Shown here: positions 27,358 to 34,803 of the stretch, piece after piece
Numbering within the stretch: position 1 is the first letter of the stretch
Layout of the letters: each line of letters starts with the position of its first letter
NCBI GenBank assembly: GCA_020725465.1
Contig: DYEY01000024.1
Location: forward strand, 1-64,000
Length of the DNA stretch: 64,000 nucleotides
Direction of reading: 5' to 3'
Source of the DNA: Dethiobacter sp.
GTDB taxonomy: Bacteria; Bacillota; Dethiobacteria; Dethiobacterales; Dethiobacteraceae
The notes under the pieces: generated by a model
What the model was told of the DNA's origin: nothing
What the model saw: the letters and a program-made list of their open reading frames with translations, nothing else
The model's database searches: none
Made by a program: the position numbers and the translations under genes

Positions 27358-27593
27358 GCTGCCAGGTCATGGATACATTCGTTGCAGACAATACGGCCTT
27401 TGTGATGCTTCACGTTGTCGGCATTGCCGCAAAAAATGCAAGCGGGCTCGTACTTCTTTAAGATGATCTTTTCGCTGTCCACATAGATCTCCAGAGAGTC
27501 CTTCACATCGATGCCAAGGGTACGCCTCAGCTCGATAGGAATAACCACTCTGCCCAACTCGTCTACTTTGCGAACTATCCCGGTTGACTTCAA
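27351..27593 (-). CDS. abrB: AbrB family transition-state regulator with C-terminal four-cysteine tail
   Basis: An 80-residue global repressor of post-exponential genes. The N-terminal swapped-hairpin DNA-binding domain MKSTGIVRKVDELGRVVIPIEL is almost as in Bacillus AbrB. Unlike Bacillus AbrB, the C-terminus has CIFC...CNEC (C52, C55, C70, C73), which could bind zinc. Three consecutive TTG codons occur at 27599, 27596 and 27593; the last is best spaced (8 bases) from GGGGG and gives the standard N-terminus. Upstream are a Spo0A-type box and tandem repeats. Confidence 0.92.
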   Translation of the reverse strand: MKSTGIVRKVDELGRVVIPIELRRTLGIDVKDSLEIYVDSEKIILKKYEPACIFCGNADNVKHHKGRIVCNECIHDLAAE

Positions 27594-27619
27594 CAACAAT
27601 TCCCCCTAATCCTGCAAGA

Positions 27620-27626
27620 TTCGACA
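27620..27626 (-). promoter_or_regulatory. Spo0A box (0A-box) downstream of the abrB promoter
   Basis: On the minus strand the heptamer is TGTCGAA, the exact 0A-box core. It lies just downstream of the abrB -10, the position at which Spo0A represses abrB in Bacillus. Binding is inferred. Confidence 0.6.
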
Positions 27627-27631
27627 TTTTC

Positions 27632-27660
27632 ATTATACCAGCAATTCCCATAAAAAGCAA
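27632..27660 (-). promoter_or_regulatory. Sigma-A promoter of abrB
   Basis: On the minus strand: TTGCTT (27655-27660), a 17-base spacer ending TGG, then TATAAT (27632-27637), so an extended -10 promoter. It lies about 40 bases upstream of the abrB start. Confidence 0.75.
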
Positions 27661-27661
27661 G

Positions 27662-27709
27662 ACTTATTTTTCCACAGACTTATTTTTCCACAGACTTATT
27701 TTTCCACAG
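27662..27709. repeat. Three tandem 16-bp repeats containing DnaA-box-like sequences
   Basis: The unit ACTTATTTTTCCACAG occurs three times head to tail without gaps or mismatches, directly upstream of the abrB -35. Each copy contains TTTTCCACA, which fits the relaxed DnaA box TTWTNCACA. Regular 16-base spacing and position suggest an operator. Confidence 0.9.
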
Positions 27710-28230
27710 ATCATGTTACAGGATCACGGCAACAGATCCGGTTTTTGCGATTTTCTGCGATATAGGTAAAAGCCACCGGCATTTCGGTAAATACCCCCGA
27801 GAAACACCGCGACTGTTTGGCCCTCTTTACATTCAGAGTGTCAGCTGTTTAAATAAAAAAAAGATCATTTGTTTTATATTGTAAAGCCGGTGTAGTGACA
27901 ATGGTTTTGGCAGAGAAGACTGCGAATTCACCACAGTTATCCGATTGGGTCAGAGGAGCCTTTGATCACCAAATACATCGGCAACAACTGTGATGGGATA
28001 AAATTAGCGGTAAAGAATTCCTGCAACGCGAAGGGCATGTCAGCCACATTCTGGTGGCAAATCTAAACAGCCGCCCGATGGCCACAAGCCTGAAGGAGCC
28101 AAGTATATGGCGGCCATGCGGGCGGCTGAGGCTAACGGTTCTCAGACGGTTGCTATATTAGCAGCAATTTTTAGCTTTATCCCTGTGCAAGACTGCGGTT
28201 AAACCCTGAAAAACAGTTCCCTGGACACCA
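27710..28230. other. 521-base stretch without an intact gene
   Basis: Between the abrB repeats and the peroxiredoxin stop I find only short frames without ribosome sites. A frame from ATG 27901 is broken by TGA at 27991, and another near 28025-28200 could encode about 60 residues rich in Ala. These may be remnants of a decayed gene. No repeats or RNA genes are visible. Confidence 0.35.
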
Positions 28231-28956
28231 TTATTCATCGAAAGCTTCTTTTACCTGCCAGACTTTCCATACATTGCCCACCAGCTCAGGTCCGGGTTTC
28301 AGTGTTTGCTTGCCGGGTTTCCAGCCGGAAGGCGTGGCTTCCGTTCCGCCGGAGCCGCGGACGAGTTGAAAAGCCTGAATCTGCCTGATGGTTTCGTTGA
28401 CATTTCTTCCCACGGGAGGCGTCAAAACTTCAAACCCCTGGATGACGCCGTCGGGATCGATGATAAATCTTCCCCTGGTTTCCACGCCGCTGTCCTCGTC
28501 GTAAATACCGTAAAGTTTTCCAATGCTGCCGTCCTGGTCAGAAAGCATCATAAAAGGTATATCTCTGTTGATCATTTTGGAGAGCTCATAGTCGTTCCAC
28601 ATTTTATGGACAAAAACGCTGTCCACGCTTACGGAAAGGACTTCTACTCCCAACTTTTGAAACTCCGGATATTTCTCAGCAACTGCTGAAATTTCTGTTG
28701 CTCAAACAAAGGTAAAATCGCCGGGATAAAAACATAACAGCACCCACTTGCCTCTGTATTCTGAAAGGCTTACATTCATAAATTTACCCTGATAATAGGC
28801 CGGTGCCGTAAAATCAGGGGCCGTTTTGCCCACTTTAACCATCTGGCCTTTCCCTTCCTTCCCCGGTTCAGATGATTCCCCGCCAGTTTTTGGCTCCACA
28901 GGAGCTGTTTTTTTGATGGGTGGTCTCTGGCATCCTGGCTTGAACTCTTCAGGCAC
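28231..28956 (-). CDS. Peroxiredoxin, probable selenoprotein (in-frame TGA at the catalytic residue)
   Basis: A 241-residue peroxiredoxin when the TGA at 28702-28704 is read as selenocysteine (Sec85). Upstream residues give the active-site motif PGDFTFV-U, matching PxxxTxx(C/U), and the same frame continues as [14 protein letters not shown] and [17 protein letters not shown] without break. A stem UUUCAGC/GCUGAGA with loop AGUU begins 10 bases after the UGA, like a bacterial SECIS. GTG 28956 has AAAGGAGGTG upstream. Residues 1-38 are an unusual polar extension. The resolving cysteine is replaced by Thr208 in EATPSGW, so the enzyme would be of 1-Sec type. A disabled gene is the alternative, but it is less likely because the stop sits exactly on the catalytic codon. 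Confidence 0.88.
28674..28704 (-). promoter_or_regulatory. UGA Sec codon and SECIS-like hairpin
   Basis: On the minus strand the UGA (28704-28702) is followed by 10 bases and then a 7-bp stem (28691-28685 with 28680-28674, one G-U pair) closed by the tetraloop AGUU. A G early in a small apical loop at about +18 is what SelB recognises in bacterial SECIS elements. Function is inferred. Confidence 0.6.
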
Positions 28957-29006
28957 TGTTTACACCTCCTTTCCACCATTGGCTATTTACAGCTTTTCTC
29001 AATTAT

Positions 29007-29034
29007 ATTTTATCACAAATAAATTCCTCTTCAA
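29007..29034 (-). promoter_or_regulatory. Sigma-A promoter of the peroxiredoxin gene
   Basis: On the minus strand: TTGAAG (29029-29034), a 16-base spacer, TAAAAT (29007-29012). It lies about 50 bases before the GTG start. No clear PerR box was seen. Confidence 0.5.
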
Positions 29035-29219
29035 GGCAGAATTTAGAAAGCTCTTAACCAAACCATCCGGGCCCCACCATTGGCGGGATAAGCTACAGGT
29101 GTCGCAGGGCCCAGCGCAAACGTTGCGAGCAGTTATACTCCCGCGATGGCGCGCCGGTGGTTATCGTTTCTGCCAAAGTCGGTATCGGTGTCCCGCCGTC
29201 TGTTGGGTTTGGCGCTTAC

Positions 29220-29249
29220 TTGCGCCGCGGCATTCCGTTCTGTTATAAT
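29220..29249 (+). promoter_or_regulatory. Promoter of metG
   Basis: A perfect TATAAT at 29244-29249 with a weak TTGCGC 18 bases upstream. It is 53 bases before the metG start. Confidence 0.5.
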
Positions 29250-29301
29250 TAGCAAAAGATGGCTCGGCCACAATCCGGCGTTTGCCAAGGAGGTTTCGAG
29301 G

Positions 29302-31272
29302 TTGGACCGGAAAACTTTTTACATTACCACCCCCATTTATTATCCCAGTGACAGGCTGCACATCGGCCACTCCTATACCACGGTGGCTGCGGACGCCATG
29401 GCAAGGTTCAAACGGCTGACCGGGTATGATGTGCGTTTTCTGACCGGAACTGACGAGCACGGGCAGAAGATTGAGCGCCGGGCGCAGGAAGCGGGCCGGG
29501 AACCGCAGCAGTACGTGGACGAAATAGTGGTCTGGATAAAGAAACTGTGGGAAACGCTGGACATTTCCTATGACGACTTTATACGCACCACCGAGGAAAG
29601 GCATAAACGTTCGGTTCAGCGCCTTTTCACCAGGTTTTATGAGCAGGGGGATATCTATAAGTCTAAATATGAGGGCTGGTACTGTACACCCTGTGAGACA
29701 TTCTGGACCGAACGCCAGCTGGCGGAGGGTACCTGCCCCAATCCCGACTGCCGCCGCCCGGTTGAGCTGGTGGCGGAAGAAAGTTATTTCTTCCGGATGT
29801 CAAAATACGCCGGCAGGTTGCTGGAGCATATTGAAAACAATCCGGACTTCATCCAGCCGGCGTCACGGAAAAACGAGATGGTAAGCAACTTCCTGAAGCC
29901 AGGACTTGAGGACCTGTGTGTTTCCAGGACAACTTTTCGCTGGGGCATTCCGGTTCCGTTTGATGAAGGGCATATCATATACGTATGGCTGGATGCTCTC
30001 AGCAACTATATTACGGCTCTTGGTTTTGAATCGGAGGACGATAGCCTTCTTTGGCGTTACTGGCCCGCTGATGTACAGCTGATCGGCAAGGAGATTGTCC
30101 GCTTTCACACCATTTACTGGCCTATCTTCCTGATGGCGCTGGGGTTGCCTCTGCCGAAAAAGGTCTTTGGTCATGGCTGGCTGTTGCTGGATGAGGGGAA
30201 AATGTCAAAATCCAAAGGCAACGTTATCGACCCGGTAATACTGGTGGACCGTTACGGGGCCGATGCCGTCCGTTATTTTCTGCTGCGCGAAATCCCCTTC
30301 GGGGCGGACGGCAACTTCAGTGAGGAAGCGCTGGTGCAGCGCCTTAACTTTGATTTGGCCAATGACCTTGGCAATCTTTTAAACAGGACATTGGCAATGC
30401 TTGGCAAGTTTTACAGCGGAGAAGTCCCCTGTCCGGCGGCAACCGGAGCCGGCGATGAGGACCTGAAAAAAGCGGCGCTGGAGCTGCCGTCCCGGCTGGA
30501 AGAGCTGATGGATCAGCTTCAGTTTTCTGCGGCGCTCAGCGAGCTGTGGAAGTTTATCGCTCTTGCCAATAAATATATTGATGAGCAGGCGCCCTGGTCT
30601 CTGGCCAGGGCGGGAAACAGGGACCGCCTGGCCACAGTAATGTATAACCTGGTGGAAAGTGTCCGTATCGTAGCCGTCCTGCTGCAGCCGTTCATGCCCA
30701 AAACACCACCGCGGATCTGGGAACAGATTGGAATCGCCGGCAAGCCCGCGCTCCACACCTGGGAAAGCCTTTCCCAGTTTGGCCGGTTTCCGGCCGGGAC
30801 AAAAATTGCAGCGGGAGAGGTGCTCTTCCCCCGCCTGGAACTGGGGGCGGACGGAGTACCGGTGCGGCAGGCAACAAAAAAAGATAACCGGCCTCTGCCT
30901 GATACTGAAGAAACGAAGCGCAAGGAAGAAAAAAATAAGGCGGCGGAACTTATCGCCATTGAGGACTTTGCCCGGGTGGACCTGCGGGTGGCCCGGATCA
31001 AAACGGCCGCTCCGGTTCCCGGCACCGATAAGCTTCTTAAACTGACAATGGATCTGGGCGGCGAAGAGCGGCAGGTGGTGGCGGGAATCGCACAGCACTA
31101 CCGTCCGGAAGACCTGCCCGGCCGGGATGTACTGTTTGTGGCTAACCTTAAACCGGTTAAACTGCGCGGCATCCTGTCCGAGGGGATGCTGCTGGCCGCC
31201 GGGGATGGGGCGGGGCGGCTGGTGCTCACCACCACTGCGGGAGAAGTGCCGCCGGGAAGTAAGGTAAAATAA
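29302..31272 (+). CDS. metG: Methionyl-tRNA synthetase
   Basis: Charges methionine onto tRNA-Met. The 656-residue enzyme has the HIGH signature at residues 20-23, a four-cysteine zinc knuckle (CTPC...CPNPDC), the KMSKS loop near residues 300-304, and a C-terminal tRNA-binding domain (from about residue 550, FARVDLRVARI). TTG 29302 has AAGGAGGT 7 bases upstream; in-frame codons further upstream lack family similarity. Its last base overlaps the tatD start (TAATG), and order metG-tatD-yabE is as in Bacillus. Confidence 0.97.
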   Translation: MDRKTFYITTPIYYPSDRLHIGHSYTTVAADAMARFKRLTGYDVRFLTGTDEHGQKIERRAQEAGREPQQYVDEIVVWIKKLWETLDISYDDFIRTTEERHKRSVQRLFTRFYEQGDIYKSKYEGWYCTPCETFWTERQLAEGTCPNPDCRRPVELVAEESYFFRMSKYAGRLLEHIENNPDFIQPASRKNEMVSNFLKPGLEDLCVSRTTFRWGIPVPFDEGHIIYVWLDALSNYITALGFESEDDSLLWRYWPADVQLIGKEIVRFHTIYWPIFLMALGLPLPKKVFGHGWLLLDEGKMSKSKGNVIDPVILVDRYGADAVRYFLLREIPFGADGNFSEEALVQRLNFDLANDLGNLLNRTLAMLGKFYSGEVPCPAATGAGDEDLKKAALELPSRLEELMDQLQFSAALSELWKFIALANKYIDEQAPWSLARAGNRDRLATVMYNLVESVRIVAVLLQPFMPKTPPRIWEQIGIAGKPALHTWESLSQFGRFPAGTKIAAGEVLFPRLELGADGVPVRQATKKDNRPLPDTEETKRKEEKNKAAELIAIEDFARVDLRVARIKTAAPVPGTDKLLKLTMDLGGEERQVVAGIAQHYRPEDLPGRDVLFVANLKPVKLRGILSEGMLLAAGDGAGRLVLTTTAGEVPPGSKVK

Positions 31273-32054
31273 TGGAAATGAAGCTGGTAGACAGCCACGC
31301 CCACCTAAACGACAGCCGCTTCAGGGGGGATCTGGGGCAGGTGCTGGAGCGGGCCCAGGCGGCGGGAGTGGCCGCCATAATTAACGTTGGTTATGACTTG
31401 GCTTCAGCCGCCCGGGCAGTGGAAACGGCCGGCCGTTACAACGGAGTCTACGCCGCGGTGGGTGTCCATCCCCATGACGCGGACCGGCAGCCTGAAGATT
31501 ACCTTGACCGCCTCGGGCAGCTCGCCTGCCGCCAAAAGGTGGTGGCCATCGGTGAGATGGGGCTTGATTTCTACCGTAACCTGTCGCCGGCGCCGGTTCA
31601 GGAAAAAGTGTTCCGGGAACAGCTCCGGCTGGCAAGGCGCCTCAACCTGCCTGTTATCATTCACGACCGTGACGCGCATGAACAGGTGCTGGCTGTTCTG
31701 AAGGAAGAAGGTGCTGAAACCGTGGGCGGCGTGATGCACTGTTTTTCCGGGGACCTGGTTTTAGCCCGCCAATGTCTGGCTCTTGGTCTTTATATATCCC
31801 TGGCCGGCCCGGTTACTTACGGCAGCAACGGTAAGCTGGCCGAAGTGGCGAGAAACGTGCCCCTAGACCGCTTGTTGCTGGAGACGGATGCGCCTTACCT
31901 GCCACCCCACCCGCATCGCGGCCGGCGCAACGAGCCGGCCTATGTTCGGTTGGTGGCCGAACAGGTTGCCCGAATGCGGGGATTAAAGCCGGAGCAAGTG
32001 GCTGCGGCAACTGCCGAAAATGCGTACAGGTTATTTAAAATAGATCAAAAATAA
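31272..32054 (+). CDS. tatD: TatD family deoxyribonuclease
   Basis: A metal-dependent hydrolase of the TatD family, probably a 3'-5' exonuclease or D-aminoacyl-tRNA deacylase-related enzyme. The 260-residue protein has the metal ligands DSHAHL at the start, GEMGLDFY, IIHDRDAH, GVMHCFSG and LETDAPYLPP. ATG 31272 overlaps the metG stop; ATG 31278 is possible. A clear terminator follows. Confidence 0.95.
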   Translation: MEMKLVDSHAHLNDSRFRGDLGQVLERAQAAGVAAIINVGYDLASAARAVETAGRYNGVYAAVGVHPHDADRQPEDYLDRLGQLACRQKVVAIGEMGLDFYRNLSPAPVQEKVFREQLRLARRLNLPVIIHDRDAHEQVLAVLKEEGAETVGGVMHCFSGDLVLARQCLALGLYISLAGPVTYGSNGKLAEVARNVPLDRLLLETDAPYLPPHPHRGRRNEPAYVRLVAEQVARMRGLKPEQVAAATAENAYRLFKIDQK

Positions 32055-32062
32055 GGGACGGG

Positions 32063-32083
32063 CCGGCAATCTTGCCGGTTTTT
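32063..32083 (+). terminator. Terminator of the metG-tatD operon
   Basis: CCGGCAA and TTGCCGG form a perfect 7-bp stem with a TC loop, then TTTTT. Confidence 0.88.
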
Positions 32084-32218
32084 CCTATATTTATATTTAA
32101 CGTAACCCGGCTAACCTCCCCCGGTGCAGTTTTTGGCTGCCGGGGACAAATTGCATACAAAAAGCAAAAAATGGGAATGATAGCTGGCGGGGAGCGCGGG
32201 CGCGCAACGCCCGCCAGG

Positions 32219-32248
32219 TTGACAAGGCCTGCTTTGTTTAGGTAAAAT
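32219..32248 (+). promoter_or_regulatory. Sigma-A promoter of yabE
   Basis: A perfect TTGACA at 32219-32224, 18-base spacer, TAAAAT at 32243-32248. Immediately upstream a strong hairpin (CTGGCGGG/CCCGCCAG, 32184-32217) abuts the -35 and might be an operator or an additional terminator stem. Confidence 0.7.
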
Positions 32249-32274
32249 AAAGGAGTTACAGAGGGGGAAGAGGA

Positions 32275-33357
32275 ATGGAGACCGTTACCGTCCGTGACGG
32301 CATTTGGACCGCCCGGGAACAGAGCCGGTCCGGCATGGTTCTGGCCCTGCTTTTTATCTGCCTGATTCTGATGCCGCTGTCCGCAACCCTGAGCAGATAT
32401 CAGGTGACGCTTTCAGTTAACGGCGAGAGCAGAGTGGTTCAGACTTTCAGCCGCGATGTGGCCGGAGTCCTGGGTGAAGCGGGGGTTGCGGTGGCCAAAG
32501 CCGACCTGCTTTCACACCGGCCGGAGGAGCCTGTTAAGAGGGGTATGACCATTGAAATTACAACGGCGTTCCCCGTAACCGTTCTGGCGGACGGCGACGA
32601 AAGGGTATCCCTGGTGGCCAGGGCCACTGTGGCCGATGTGCTGGCGGAGCAGGGGATCAGGCTGAAGGAAACGGACAGGGTTGAACCGGCGCCGGAACAT
32701 TGCCTGCAGCCGGGAGATACAATTAAAGTAACCAGGGTTTACAGGTACTATGTCACGGAGCGCGTTGAAATCCCTTTTCGCGAGATACGCCGCGGCAACC
32801 CGAAACTTGACCGTGGCGAGATCAGGGTCGTTCAGCGTGGTACAAGCGGCCTGCGCCAGGATACTGAAGAGATAACCCTGGAGAATGGCCTGGAAGTGGC
32901 CAGGGAGGTTGTGCAGTCGGACATAATCCGGACCAAACAGGACAGGATTATTGAGTACGGTGAAAACACCATCCTTTCCCGGAGCGGCCGGACCCTACAT
33001 TTCAGCTCGGTGCTTACGGTTATCGCCACCGCCTATTGCCCGGGGACAGAAGGAAGCGGCTGTCCCATCGACGAGAAAGGGGCCAGCAAGTGCACCGGCC
33101 ATTATAATGACGGTAAAACCGCCACCGGATTGCCCGCCGTGGCAGGCAGCGGGCGGGAAAACGACCCGCATATTGTTGCCGTTGATCCCAGGGTTATTCC
33201 CCTGGGTACCAGGCTCTATATTGACGGGTACGGGTTTGCCCTGGCCGCCGATGTAGGCAGCGCTATCAAAGGAAAAAGAATAGACATTCTGTATAACAAC
33301 CACGACACAGCCTGGCAGTTCGGCCGCAAGTGGCTGCGGGTCTACATACTGAATTAA
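32275..33357 (+). CDS. yabE: YabE-like cell wall protein (DUF348, G5 and 3D domains)
   Basis: A 360-residue membrane-anchored protein related to resuscitation-promoting factors. A hydrophobic segment near residues 20-38 anchors it; two DUF348 repeats (VTLSVNGESRVVQTF; VLADGDERVSLVARA) are followed by a G5 domain (EEITLENGLEVAREVVQ) and a C-terminal 3D domain (HIVAVDPRVIPLGTRLYI ... ADVGSAIKGKRIDI) with its three aspartates. It probably cuts or remodels peptidoglycan. Position between tatD and ksgA matches Bacillus, though rnmV is absent here. Confidence 0.93.
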   Translation: METVTVRDGIWTAREQSRSGMVLALLFICLILMPLSATLSRYQVTLSVNGESRVVQTFSRDVAGVLGEAGVAVAKADLLSHRPEEPVKRGMTIEITTAFPVTVLADGDERVSLVARATVADVLAEQGIRLKETDRVEPAPEHCLQPGDTIKVTRVYRYYVTERVEIPFREIRRGNPKLDRGEIRVVQRGTSGLRQDTEEITLENGLEVAREVVQSDIIRTKQDRIIEYGENTILSRSGRTLHFSSVLTVIATAYCPGTEGSGCPIDEKGASKCTGHYNDGKTATGLPAVAGSGRENDPHIVAVDPRVIPLGTRLYIDGYGFALAADVGSAIKGKRIDILYNNHDTAWQFGRKWLRVYILN

Positions 33358-33366
33358 ATTAAATTA

Positions 33367-33396
33367 AAAAGAAACCGGCTGCCCGGTTTCTTTTTT
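33367..33396 (+). terminator. Terminator of yabE
   Basis: AGAAACCGG pairs with CCGGTTTCT around CTGC, followed by a T-run that reaches the ksgA ribosome site. Confidence 0.82.
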
Positions 33397-33416
33397 GCAG
33401 CGAGGAGGCGGTTAGA

Positions 33417-34280
33417 TTGGAAAAACTGACAAGCCCGGTTACTGTGAGCCGCCTTTTGGCCCGCCACCAAATCAGGCTGAAAAAAAAATGGGGGCAGAAT
33501 TTTCTCGTCGATGAAAATATTGTCAACAAAATAGTGGAAACAGCCGGTATCGATGAAGGTGATACCGTACTGGAGATAGGCCCCGGTATCGGTGCGCTCA
33601 CCGCCGCCCTGGCCCAAAGGGCAAAAAAGGTGCTGGCGGTAGAGATAGACGGGCGCCTGATCGGGGTGCTGAAGGACACTTTGGCTGAATATGTTAATGT
33701 TGAGGTTATAAATGCCGATGCGCTTGACCTGGAATACCGGGAACTGCTGGCGGGAAGCAGTCCGGTCCGGCTGGTGGCCAACCTTCCCTACAATGCCGCC
33801 ACACCGCTCCTGTACCGCTGGCTGAAAGATAAAGAGCCCCTGTTCTGCGCTCTTGTCTGCATGGTACAAAAAGAAGTGGCCCAAAGGATAACAGCAGCAC
33901 CGGGCGGCAGGGATTACGGCGGCCTGTCTGTAGTCTGCCAGTACGCCGCCAGGGTTCGGCTCCACTTTACGGTGCCAAGAACAGTATTTTTCCCCCGCCC
34001 CGAGGTGACCAGCGCTGTTGTTTCTCTTGTGCCGCACCCGCAGCGCAGGCTGGAGCCTGCACTGGAAACCCTTTTTTTTAAAATTGTGGAAGCCGCTTTT
34101 TCCCAACGCAGGAAGACTTTGAAAAATACGCTGGAGAACGCCTTTCCAAACCTGAAAGGAGGGCTTGTCCGGGCGGCGCAGGCGGCGGGGATAGACCTGT
34201 CCCGCCGCGGCGAGGCGCTGGCTGCGGCGGAATTTGCAAATTTGGCCCGCGTGATTTATAATATACTGGACAGTAACTGA
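33417..34280 (+). CDS. rsmA: 16S rRNA dimethyladenosine transferase (KsgA/RsmA)
   Basis: Dimethylates A1518 and A1519 of 16S rRNA late in 30S assembly. The 287-residue protein has KKKWGQNFLVD, the SAM motif VLEIGPGIGALTAAL, NADALDL and the catalytic NLPYNAATPLL (NLPY). TTG 33417 has GAGGAGG 8 bases upstream. It lies between yabE and the ykuK-like gene. Confidence 0.97.
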   Translation: MEKLTSPVTVSRLLARHQIRLKKKWGQNFLVDENIVNKIVETAGIDEGDTVLEIGPGIGALTAALAQRAKKVLAVEIDGRLIGVLKDTLAEYVNVEVINADALDLEYRELLAGSSPVRLVANLPYNAATPLLYRWLKDKEPLFCALVCMVQKEVAQRITAAPGGRDYGGLSVVCQYAARVRLHFTVPRTVFFPRPEVTSAVVSLVPHPQRRLEPALETLFFKIVEAAFSQRRKTLKNTLENAFPNLKGGLVRAAQAAGIDLSRRGEALAAAEFANLARVIYNILDSN

Positions 34281-34305
34281 ACCAGAGGGAAAGGATGCCG
34301 GCGCA

Positions 34306-34782
34306 ATGGATTTCTTCAGTCCGACGGTGGGAAAGCTTTCTTTTGAAGAAGCATTTGAAGAAATAATCGCCTATACCGATGAGAGGCCCAAAGAACAGTA
34401 TAAGCTAATCATCGGGACTGACTCCCATGCCCATTTGCGCCAGGACGTCTGCTTTGTCACTGCAGTCATCATTCACCGGGTGGGAAAGGGGGCCCGTTAT
34501 TTTTTCCGGCGCCAGAGACACCGGTATATGGAGAGCCTGAGGCAGCGTATCTACTACGAAACATATCTGAGCCTGGAGGTGGCCACCATGGTGGCAGCCA
34601 AACTGGCAGCTAACGGGAACTCACGCCTCAATATTGAAATTCACCTGGATGTGGGTGAAAAGGGTGACACCAAGGAAATGATCAGGGAAGTGGTAGGCCT
34701 GGTAATCGGCAGCGGTTTCAGGGCCTGCATCAAGCCACAGTCTTTCGGAGCCAGCAAAGTTGCTGATAAACACACAAAATAG
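34306..34782 (+). CDS. ykuK: YkuK family protein, ribonuclease H-like
   Basis: A 158-residue protein of the YkuK/DUF458 family. The N-terminal FFSPTVGKLSFEEAFEEI and GTDSHAH are typical, and the acidic residues in IIGTDSH and EIHLDVGEKGDT fit an RNase H-like fold. Molecular function is not known; the Bacillus gene lies elsewhere, so this is a local difference. ATG 34306 has weak GGAAAGG upstream. Ends at a shared terminator. Confidence 0.88.
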   Translation: MDFFSPTVGKLSFEEAFEEIIAYTDERPKEQYKLIIGTDSHAHLRQDVCFVTAVIIHRVGKGARYFFRRQRHRYMESLRQRIYYETYLSLEVATMVAAKLAANGNSRLNIEIHLDVGEKGDTKEMIREVVGLVIGSGFRACIKPQSFGASKVADKHTK

Positions 34783-34784
34783 CG

Positions 34785-34803
34785 GACGCCGGGGCGTCTT
34801 TTT
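34785..34803. terminator. Terminator between convergent ykuK and glycosyltransferase genes
   Basis: GACGCC and GGCGTC with a GG loop, then TTTTT. It overlaps the last codon of the leftward gene. Confidence 0.7.

Larger units (their letters stand above)
28957..29301. other. 345-base divergent intergenic region
   Basis: This gap separates the leftward peroxiredoxin from rightward metG and holds promoters for both. The metG-side part is GC-rich with repeated GGGCCC at 29068-29073 and 29109-29114, but I could fold no convincing T-box or S-box there. No gene with a ribosome binding site is present. Confidence 0.5.

Noticed and set aside
27901-28200. A second selenoprotein frame with TGA at 27991
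   Set aside because: The flanking residues match no family, the frame has no ribosome site and stops again soon. A decayed or non-coding stretch is simpler.
28980-29301. S-box or T-box leader of metG
   Set aside because: The conserved core motifs of both classes are missing, and the likely promoter at 29220-29249 leaves only about 50 bases of leader.
32084-32218. c-di-AMP riboswitch before yabE, as seen before some cell-wall hydrolase genes
   Set aside because: There are strong hairpins, but the conserved ydaO core sequences are not present and a sigma-A promoter follows the hairpins, so they would not be in the transcript.
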